Below are positions 7,334-13,193 of a stretch of DNA of 14,239 bases, one piece after another; within the stretch, counting starts at the first letter, position 1; every line of letters starts with the position of its first letter. A model generated the notes under the pieces. That model saw nothing but the letters and a program-made list of their open reading frames with translations, was not told the origin of the DNA and ran no database searches. Source of the DNA: Bacteroidota bacterium (GTDB lineage: Bacteria > Bacteroidota > Bacteroidia > Flavobacteriales > Flavobacteriaceae); contig JAJRSY010000216.1 of the NCBI GenBank assembly GCA_024278565.1, positions 1-14,239 of the forward strand, in the 5' to 3' direction. The position numbers and the translations under genes are program-made.

Positions 7334-7942
7334 TTACTCGTCCTGTTTTATGTACTCCACCTCGGCATTGGGTTGAAATACGTACACTTTTCCTGTGGCT
7401 ATTTCTGTACATTCATAGCGTTTCACCCTTTTGTTACCTTTTTTGAAAAGCTTACCGTTGTATATGCGAAAAACGCTTCCGAAGGGCAGCTCAAAAACGT
7501 ACGATTTATCGGTCTGTTGTAGGTCGTACTTTTTTAAGGCCAAGGATAATTCGGCATCCGTATCACTGCTTGCCTTCGGATTTTTAAAATGTCTTGCCAA
7601 TAAGGGCAGTAGTCTAGAAGGGAAAATCTCAGGCCGTAAAAACGGAAGCATCATATATTGAAACGTATGTTTCCACTCCAGACCGTGGGGCTTGATCCTA
7701 CGACCGTATTTCTCAAACGCTACCAAATGCGCGATTTCATGGACCAATGTAATCAAAAACCGGTATTTGTTCAGGGTGGCATTTACCGTAACCTGATGTG
7801 AACCGTTCGGCATTTTACGATAATCACCATGGCGGGTCACCCGTTCGTTCACGATTTTCAAATAGACCCCGGTTTCACGGATCAAATCAAAACAAGGGGT
7901 TACCGCTCTTTCGGGAAGGTATTTTTTTAGGATGTCATCCAT
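7334..7942 (-). CDS. SprT-like zinc metalloprotein
   Basis: Putative zinc-dependent protein of the SprT family, related to the protease domain of eukaryotic Spartan; bacterial members have no firmly established substrate. The HExxH motif appears as LVHEIAHLV, with His68, Glu69 and His72. The likely third ligand, His86, is in the family block KPHGLEWK. The 202-residue length is a little longer than many SprT proteins. The C-terminal half has few cysteines, so the zinc ribbon found in some members is not evident. The ATG at 7942 gives MDDILKKYLPERAV, a normal start. It follows the dehydrogenase gene by 70 bases in the same direction, probably with its own or read-through transcription. The last 30 bases before its QDE-stop are duplicated 86 bases downstream. 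Confidence 0.85.
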   Translation of the reverse strand: MDDILKKYLPERAVTPCFDLIRETGVYLKIVNERVTRHGDYRKMPNGSHQVTVNATLNKYRFLITLVHEIAHLVAFEKYGRRIKPHGLEWKHTFQYMMLPFLRPEIFPSRLLPLLARHFKNPKASSDTDAELSLALKKYDLQQTDKSYVFELPFGSVFRIYNGKLFKKGNKRVKRYECTEIATGKVYVFQPNAEVEYIKQDE

Positions 7943-7980
7943 CGATTGTAAAAATAGACCATTGAACTTCTAAAAACATC

Positions 7981-8000
7981 ATTAGACAATATTAGACAAC
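7981..8000. repeat. Tandem decamer in the sprT upstream gap
   Basis: Two adjacent 10-base units, ATTAGACAAT and ATTAGACAAC, match at 9 of 10 positions and lie 39 to 58 bases before the sprT start codon. They could be half-sites for a regulator or simple slippage. The surrounding 70-base gap (7943-8012) shows only a one-mismatch -7-like TATTTTTA on the minus strand close to the ATG and no aligned TTG. Confidence 0.4.
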
Positions 8001-8012
8001 ATTCGCCTTTAC

Positions 8013-8693
8013 TTAGGGTGTACTACTAGATACCTGCAACAACTTACCGTTGTACATTTTATGGCCTGTCAATGCAAAGTCTTTGATATAGCTTGCCATT
8101 TCAAAGGCGGTGGTCGGTGCTTGGTAACCGGGGAAGGCTTCCTCCAACATTTCAGTCTGAACGGCACCTAATGCCAATACATTGAACGAAGGGCCGGTTT
8201 CTTTAAATTCCTCCGCCCAAAGTTCGGTCAGGGTGATTACCGCCGCCTTACTTGAACTGTAGGCCGAAAGCCCTGGGAACTTCATACTCCCCTGCACCCC
8301 TCCCATTGAGCTGATGGTGACGACATGACCTGTCTTTTCCATTTTGGGAAGCACTATTTTCGTTACCGCGGCAACTCCAAACACATTTACTTTATATACT
8401 TCTCCAAACTCATCGGAACTGGTTTCCAAAAAAGGCTTGTTCACCAATTTTCCGGCATTGTTGATGAGCACATCGACCGTACTCCAATTTTCATCCAAAA
8501 AACTTTCCAATTTTTTTAAATCAACAGGATTGGAAATATCGAAAGAAAACGAAGAAATATTAGCATGGTCCAAAGCCGAAATAGGCTTGTCATTTCTTGA
8601 AAGCGCCAATACCCGATGACCTTCCGCAGCAAACAATTTTGCCAATTCAAAACCGATGCCACGACTAGATCCTGTTATAATCACATTTGCCAT
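8013..8693 (-). CDS. Short-chain dehydrogenase/reductase (SDR family)
   Basis: Cytoplasmic NAD(P)-dependent oxidoreductase of the classical SDR type; the substrate cannot be told from sequence. The Rossmann glycine motif TGSSRGIG is at residues 7-14, NNAG at 78-81, catalytic Ser128 in ISSMGG, and the Tyr145-x3-Lys149 pair in SAYSSSKAA. Arg33 just after the second strand (LALSRN) favours NADP(H). The 226-residue length is at the short end of the classical range, with a brief C-terminal substrate loop. Its ATG overlaps the stop codon of the M28 peptidase gene (TAATG), so it is the second gene of a coupled pair. Nothing in the pair indicates a shared pathway. No terminator is visible in the 70 bases after it. 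Confidence 0.92.
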   Translation of the reverse strand: MANVIITGSSRGIGFELAKLFAAEGHRVLALSRNDKPISALDHANISSFSFDISNPVDLKKLESFLDENWSTVDVLINNAGKLVNKPFLETSSDEFGEVYKVNVFGVAAVTKIVLPKMEKTGHVVTISSMGGVQGSMKFPGLSAYSSSKAAVITLTELWAEEFKETGPSFNVLALGAVQTEMLEEAFPGYQAPTTAFEMASYIKDFALTGHKMYNGKLLQVSSSTP

Positions 8694-9763
8694 TAGTTGT
8701 ACTTTATTTCTTTACTTGGGGCATTAACAATGCCCTCTACAACAGGAATGAACTTGTTCACCAAAGTGGCCATGTGGTCAAAGTCCATAATATCCGCTTC
8801 ATCACTGACCTTATGATAATGGTCAAAGTTGGTGAAATCAAAAGTAGAGAAGGTCTGCGACGGCACATTGAAAACGGTATGAAAAGCGTAATTATCTGAC
8901 CGTTTGAACAAATCGAACTCTTTGGCCTTGGGCAGGAAACCCACTAATTTTTCACCGGCATAGCGGTTACATACGGTTGCCAAATTCGATTTTTCATAAC
9001 CGCTGGCATAGACTACATAGTCCTTACCCACCAAGGGCACCCCAACCATTTCATAATTGAGCATTACATATAGATCCAGTCCACTTTTCTTCAATTTTTC
9101 GGCGAGGTGCTTAGAACCTAACAAGCCTTTTTCCTCTGCGGTAAAAAAGGTGAACAAGAGGCTTCTTTTATTGGTTTTAGACTTGCCGAAGTATCTGAGA
9201 AGTTCTAAAACTGTTGTTGTGCCGGCCGCATTGTCGTTGGCCCCATTGGCAATGGCATCACCGTTTTCAGCTTTTATTATTCCAATATGGTCGTAGTGTG
9301 CCCCAATGACAACAAACTCATTTTTTAAGTTTGGGTCGTTGCCCTTAAGTAATCCCACAATATTATATGCAGGTTGGTCAAAATTCGATATGGTGTCTCT
9401 ATATGATTCAAAATAAGGGGGAATATTGTTTTGCGCCAATACACCTTCTATAAACTGCGCTGCTTTTTCTATTCCCGCACTACCCGTATCCCTTCCCTTT
9501 AATTCATCAGATGCCAGAAAACCGATTATTTTACCAACGGCCCCACCGCTTGAGAAGTTAGGTGCTTTAACGGTTGGTTCAGCTTTTGTGGTGATGGTGC
9601 TCCCAGCTTCACTTGGTGGTCCTTCTGAAACCACAACACTGCCTTTCGCCCCTTCCGGGCCTGGTGGCAATGGTGGAATATTCGTCGTATTCGTTTCTTT
9701 CAATTTTGTAGATCCGCAGCTTGCCACAAATAACAAGGCCATCAATAAAGCCAATCTTTTCAT
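8693..9763 (-). CDS. M28 family metallopeptidase, lipoprotein
   Basis: Predicted zinc aminopeptidase-type enzyme anchored by lipid in the envelope. MKRLALLMALLFVASCGS is a lipoprotein signal with the lipobox VASC and Cys16. A Pro/Gly-rich linker follows (about 28-66), then the M28 domain: His156 and Asp158 in GAHYDHIG, bridging Asp177 in GANDNAAG, Glu210-Glu211 in FFTAEEKGLLGS, Glu238 in NYEMVG where many members have Asp, and His317 in DHYHKVSDEAD. I chose the ATG at 9763 rather than 9802. The longer form would put 13 residues before the lipoprotein signal, and its start would lie inside the pdhC terminator. Its stop overlaps the dehydrogenase start (TAATG). A plausible role is periplasmic or surface peptide trimming; the specificity is unknown. 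Confidence 0.9.
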   Translation of the reverse strand: MKRLALLMALLFVASCGSTKLKETNTTNIPPLPPGPEGAKGSVVVSEGPPSEAGSTITTKAEPTVKAPNFSSGGAVGKIIGFLASDELKGRDTGSAGIEKAAQFIEGVLAQNNIPPYFESYRDTISNFDQPAYNIVGLLKGNDPNLKNEFVVIGAHYDHIGIIKAENGDAIANGANDNAAGTTTVLELLRYFGKSKTNKRSLLFTFFTAEEKGLLGSKHLAEKLKKSGLDLYVMLNYEMVGVPLVGKDYVVYASGYEKSNLATVCNRYAGEKLVGFLPKAKEFDLFKRSDNYAFHTVFNVPSQTFSTFDFTNFDHYHKVSDEADIMDFDHMATLVNKFIPVVEGIVNAPSKEIKYN

Positions 9764-9791
9764 TTTATGTTCTATTTTAGGTTTTAAAGAT

Positions 9792-9823
9792 AAAAAAAGC
9801 ATCCGCCTTTTGGTGGATGCTTT
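9792..9823 (-). terminator. Rho-independent terminator after pdhC
   Basis: Bases 9796-9807 pair with 9812-9823 (AAAGCATCC against GGATGCTTT, then one G-U and two G-C pairs) around the four-base loop 9808-9811. On the minus strand the stem runs into a T-run ending TTTTTTTA at 9791-9798. It lies 56 bases past the pdhC stop and before the M28 gene start at 9763, so it separates the pyruvate dehydrogenase unit from the peptidase-dehydrogenase unit. Confidence 0.9.
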
Positions 9824-9878
9824 ATCATTTTATGTAAAAACAACCTCAACCAAGAGGAGTGACATCCATTTTAAATGG

Positions 9879-11549
9879 CTACGCCAACATGGTAACAGGG
9901 TTCTCTAAAAATGCCCTTAGGGTATGTAAAAATTGTGCGCCTGTAGCACCATCAACGGTTCTATGATCACATGCCAAAGTAACGACCATTGTATTGCCCA
10001 CGACAATTTCTCCATTTTCCACTATGGGTTTTTCCACAATCGCACCTACTGATAAAATAGCTGAATTAGGTTGGTTGATGATCGAAGTAAACTCCACAAT
10101 ACCGAACATACCCAAATTAGAAACGGTAAAAGTACTGCCCTCCATTTCCGATGGGGTCAATTTTTTGTTGCGTGCCCTACCTGCCATATCTTTGACCGAC
10201 GCACCGATCTGCGTCAAGCTCATCTGATCGGCAAATTTTAATACGGGCACCACAAGGCCTTCATCAACAGCAACGGCTACCCCAATACTTATATGGTGGT
10301 TGTAACGAGTGGTGTCTCCATTCCATGTCGTATTTACCTGTGGGTGTTTTTTCAACGCCATAGCACAGGCTTTTACCACCAAATCGTTGAACGATACTTT
10401 GGTTTCGGGCAAGTCATTGATCTTCTTTCTTGAAGCCATCGCATTGCCCATATTTACCTCAATATTCAAATAGTAATGCGGAGCGGTAAATTTTGATTCG
10501 GCCAATCTTTTGGCAATGACCTTTCGCATTTGCGAATTTTTGACTTCCTCGCTACCTTCCTCACCTACTGGAAGGTTAATAGGTGCTACCGAAGCAGTAA
10601 GAGCAGTGCTTGCAGCAACCTCCTGAACCGGGGCTTGAGAAACGGTGGTCTGTTGTGAAGGTTGATGGTTTTCAACATCTTTCTTGACTATCCGCCCTTG
10701 GTCACCGCTCCCTTGTACATTTGCTAGATTCACTCCTTTTTCCTTAGCTATTTTTTTCGCCAATGGTGAGGCAAATATGCGTCGTCCGTCATTGACCACT
10801 TTGGTCTCGGCAACTGCCGCAACCTCTAGCTCAACCTTTTTTCCTTTACCTACTGGTAAGTCAGGTTTTTTATTTTCTGCGGATGTATTTTCAGTAGTAC
10901 CCGAAGCAGCTGTGCTTTCTTTTAAAATCGCATCAACATTTGTGCCTTCCGGTCCGATAATGGCCAACACCTCATCTACGGGAGAGGTTTCACCCTCTTT
11001 AATTCCAATATATAACAGAACCCCTGAATAGAACGATTCGAATTCCATCGTCGCCTTATCGGTCTCTATTTCAGCCAAAATATCTCCTTCTTCAATCGCA
11101 TCACCTACTTTTTTCAGCCAAGCAACCACAGTGCCCTCTTCCATGGTATCACTTAAACGGGGCATTTTAATAACCTCAACTCCTTCTGGAATTTCATCAG
11201 GCCCAGAGGCTTCAACAGGTTCAGCGACCACCGCATCTTCTTTCGGGGCAACTTCTTCCTGTATTGCTTCAGGTTCGGCATTTTTGTCCAATAATCCTGA
11301 AATATCTTCCCCTTCTTCACCTATGATGGCAAGCAAGGTGTCTACAGGGGCACCCTCGCCCTCGGCAACACCAATGTACAACAGGGTGCCCTCATTGAAA
11401 GACTCAAATTCCATTGTGGCCTTGTCTGTTTCGATCTCGGCCAACATATCGCCTTCTTCTACCTTATCACCCACTTTCTTCAACCAAGCGACCACGGTAC
11501 CTTCTTCCATGGTATCACTTAAACGGGGCATATTGATCACTACTGCCAT
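9879..11549 (-). CDS. pdhC: Pyruvate dehydrogenase E2, dihydrolipoamide acetyltransferase with two lipoyl domains
   Basis: Core subunit of the pyruvate dehydrogenase complex; passes the acetyl group from E1 to coenzyme A. Two lipoyl domains (about 1-80 and 124-200) each carry EIETDKATMEFES with the lipoylated lysines Lys43 and Lys165. An Ala/Pro/Glu-rich linker leads to the peripheral subunit-binding domain (about 257-293, RIFASPLAKKIAKEKG). A second linker precedes the acyltransferase domain (about 335-556) ending in DHRTVDG, with catalytic His529 and Asp533. The ATG lies 3 bases after the pdhA stop. The two lipoyl domains are nearly identical over 45 residues, which suggests duplication or conversion within the gene. 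Calling it pyruvate-specific rests on the adjacent pdhA and its length of 556 residues; 2-oxoglutarate E2 usually has one lipoyl domain. Confidence 0.95.
   Translation of the reverse strand: MAVVINMPRLSDTMEEGTVVAWLKKVGDKVEEGDMLAEIETDKATMEFESFNEGTLLYIGVAEGEGAPVDTLLAIIGEEGEDISGLLDKNAEPEAIQEEVAPKEDAVVAEPVEASGPDEIPEGVEVIKMPRLSDTMEEGTVVAWLKKVGDAIEEGDILAEIETDKATMEFESFYSGVLLYIGIKEGETSPVDEVLAIIGPEGTNVDAILKESTAASGTTENTSAENKKPDLPVGKGKKVELEVAAVAETKVVNDGRRIFASPLAKKIAKEKGVNLANVQGSGDQGRIVKKDVENHQPSQQTTVSQAPVQEVAASTALTASVAPINLPVGEEGSEEVKNSQMRKVIAKRLAESKFTAPHYYLNIEVNMGNAMASRKKINDLPETKVSFNDLVVKACAMALKKHPQVNTTWNGDTTRYNHHISIGVAVAVDEGLVVPVLKFADQMSLTQIGASVKDMAGRARNKKLTPSEMEGSTFTVSNLGMFGIVEFTSIINQPNSAILSVGAIVEKPIVENGEIVVGNTMVVTLACDHRTVDGATGAQFLHTLRAFLENPVTMLA
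11031..11531 (-). repeat. Direct repeat of lipoyl-domain coding sequence inside pdhC
   Basis: Bases 11397-11531 and 11031-11165 encode the same 45-residue segment of lipoyl domains 1 and 2, with only a few residue changes (KV/AI, M/I and similar). Within it, 11503-11531 and 11137-11165 are identical for 29 bases, while the rest differs mainly at synonymous sites. The offset is 366 bases, or 122 codons. Confidence 0.85.
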
Positions 11550-11552
11550 TTC

Positions 11553-12551
11553 TTATAATTTATGTTGTACAAACGGAAAATCATCTTGCTCATATACCAT
11601 ATCGTATAGCTGCTGTACCGGTGGAAAATCTGATTCCTCAGCAAATTTTTCACACTCAGAAACTTTCGCCTTTACATTGGCGTCGATTGTTTTGATCTCA
11701 TCTTCGGTGGCGTAATTGTTCTCTCTGATAACATCCAAAACCTGTGTGATCGGGTCTATTTTTTTATATTCCTTAACCTCGTCTTTGGTTCTATAAAGCT
11801 GTGCATCTGACATGGAGTGCCCCCTGTACCGGTATGTTTTCATTTCTAGGAAAGTTGGCCCACCACCACTTCTGGCCCGATCTATGGCCTTGCTCATTTC
11901 TTCGGCCACCGCAACCGGATTCATTCCATCGACCGGTCCACAGGGCATTTCATACCCGAGGCCCAATTTCCATATTTCGGTTGAGTACGATGTGCGCGCT
12001 ACTGAGGTTCCCATGGCGTAACCGTTGTTTTCGCAAACAAAGACTACTGGCAGTTGCCAAAGCATCGCCAAGTTCAGGGCTTCATGAAAAGCACCCTGCC
12101 TAACGGCTCCATCGCCCATGTAGCAAAGGGTAACATTATCACGACCTGCGTATTTATCTCCAAAGGCCATTCCCGCACCCAATGGTATTTGTCCACCAAC
12201 GATTCCGTGGCCCCCATGAAAACGGTGTTCTTTTGAAAAGATGTGCATTGAGCCACCCATACCTTGCGATGTTCCGGTAACTTTTCCGTATAGTTCGGCC
12301 ATTACCTTTTTTGGATCTACACCCATACCTATGGGCTGCACATGGTTTCTGTAGGCGGTTATCATACGATCCTTGGTAAGGTCCATTGCATGCAAGGCCC
12401 CGGCCAAAACAGCTTCCTGTCCATTGTACAGGTGCAAAAACCCTCTGACCTTTTGTTGAATGTACACGGCGGCGAGCTTATCTTCGAACTTCCTCCAGAA
12501 CAGCATATCCCCGTACCACTTTAAATAAACCTCTTTGGTGATCTTTTTCAT
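11553..12551 (-). CDS. pdhA: Pyruvate dehydrogenase E1 component, alpha subunit
   Basis: Thiamine-diphosphate-dependent subunit that decarboxylates pyruvate, working as a heterotetramer with an E1 beta subunit. The thiamine diphosphate motif starts at GDG (146-148) and ends at Asn175-Asn176 in CENNGYAMGTS. GMGGSMHIF (97-105) and GGHGIVGGQIPLGAG (113-127) are E1 alpha hallmarks, and YRYRGHSMSD (240-249) is the conserved loop equivalent to the phosphorylation loop of mitochondrial enzymes. The 332-residue length is normal for bacterial PDH E1 alpha. The gene is followed after 3 bases by pdhC. No E1 beta (pdhB) gene is next to it, so the partner must be encoded elsewhere, an arrangement I recall as common in Flavobacteriia. 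A 74-base gap to cdd holds a -7-like TATTTTTG and a small palindrome. Confidence 0.95.
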   Translation of the reverse strand: MKKITKEVYLKWYGDMLFWRKFEDKLAAVYIQQKVRGFLHLYNGQEAVLAGALHAMDLTKDRMITAYRNHVQPIGMGVDPKKVMAELYGKVTGTSQGMGGSMHIFSKEHRFHGGHGIVGGQIPLGAGMAFGDKYAGRDNVTLCYMGDGAVRQGAFHEALNLAMLWQLPVVFVCENNGYAMGTSVARTSYSTEIWKLGLGYEMPCGPVDGMNPVAVAEEMSKAIDRARSGGGPTFLEMKTYRYRGHSMSDAQLYRTKDEVKEYKKIDPITQVLDVIRENNYATEDEIKTIDANVKAKVSECEKFAEESDFPPVQQLYDMVYEQDDFPFVQHKL

Positions 12552-12563
12552 TGACTATACCTT

Positions 12564-12599
12564 TTGTATAATTCGTACAAGTATTGGATATCAAAAATA
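12564..12599 (-). promoter_or_regulatory. Possible pdhA promoter element and palindromic operator
   Basis: On the minus strand TATTTTTG (12592-12599) matches the Bacteroidota -7 element TAnnTTTG and lies 40 bases before the pdhA ATG, but no TTG is found at the right distance upstream. Just downstream is the inverted repeat TTGTA-N7-TACAA (12564-12580), placed where transcription would begin. The five-base arms could occur by chance, so this is a weak call. Confidence 0.3.
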
Positions 12600-12625
12600 C
12601 ATATTAAACCCGAACTGATATATAC

Positions 12626-13111
12626 CTATTCCAAAAAAGAATTATTAAACGCCAACGGAAGAATATCGGCAACGGAACTACACTTCAATACCTCGCCGCT
12701 CTCGCCCATCATCAGCAATTCTATTGGCTTCTTTTGTTTTACCTCATATTCTGAAATCGATTGTCTACAGTTACCACAGGGAGCGACCGGCTTCTCAACC
12801 TCATAATTTTCTGAGGTAGCGGAAATCGCTATAGACCTTATCACAATATTTGGGTATTTGGCCCCGGCCTGAAATAGGGCGACACGCTCAGCACATAGCC
12901 CTGAAGGGTAGGATGCGTTTTCTTGGTTGTTTCCGATCACTATGGTCCCATTTCCCAAAAGCAATGCCGCGCCAACTTGAAAACGGGAGTATGGGGCGTA
13001 CGCATCCTTTCTGGCTTCTACTGCCGCTGCCATCAACTTTTGCTCTTCTTGGGAAAGTTCTTTCAATGAATCGAATACCGACAACTCAAACGAAATTTTT
13101 TGCTTCCTCAT
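12626..13111 (-). CDS. cdd: Cytidine deaminase
   Basis: Zinc enzyme that deaminates cytidine and deoxycytidine to uridine and deoxyuridine for pyrimidine salvage; cytoplasmic. The catalytic motif is CAE at residues 73-75 (zinc ligand Cys73, proton-shuttling Glu75), and PCGNC at 111-115 supplies Cys112 and Cys115, the three-cysteine pattern of the small homotetrameric class. APYSRFQVGAALL (39-51) is the substrate-binding segment. At 161 residues it is about 25 longer than the Bacillus enzyme, mostly through an N-terminal extension, a form I believe is usual in Flavobacteriia. It lies between porV and pdhA. A terminator precedes it, so it is probably transcribed from its own promoter; a -7-like TATTTTTG (13138-13145) is 26 bases before the ATG, overlapping the terminator's T-run. 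Confidence 0.95.
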   Translation of the reverse strand: MRKQKISFELSVFDSLKELSQEEQKLMAAAVEARKDAYAPYSRFQVGAALLLGNGTIVIGNNQENASYPSGLCAERVALFQAGAKYPNIVIRSIAISATSENYEVEKPVAPCGNCRQSISEYEVKQKKPIELLMMGESGEVLKCSSVADILPLAFNNSFLE

Positions 13112-13138
13112 TTTTTTAAATTTGGGTATCTAAAGTCC

Positions 13139-13171
13139 AAAAATAACAAAACCCGCTCGGTAGCGGGTTTT
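13139..13171 (-). terminator. Rho-independent terminator after porV
   Basis: AAAACCCGCT (13148-13157) pairs perfectly with AGCGGGTTTT (13162-13171) around the four-base loop CGGT. On the minus strand the stem continues into GTTATTTTT, a T-rich tail. It lies 22 bases past the porV stop and before cdd. The stem is symmetric, but no plus-strand gene enters it, so it serves porV. Confidence 0.92.
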
Positions 13172-13193
13172 ATAGTTGAATTATTTATGTCGA

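Noticed and set aside
9764..9802. Thirteen-residue N-terminal extension of the M28 peptidase starting at 9802
   Set aside because: It would precede a clear lipoprotein signal, and its start lies within the stem of the pdhC terminator; the ATG at 9763 fits better.
9844..9879. Short palindromes after pdhC (CCTC/GAGG and CCATTT/AAATGG)
   Set aside because: Arms of four to six bases in AT-rich sequence are expected by chance, and the real terminator is just downstream.
11131..11715. 194-codon Ser/Thr-rich plus-strand open frame opposite pdhC and the pdhA end
   Set aside because: Its repetitive look is only the complement of the duplicated lipoyl domains and acidic linker of E2.
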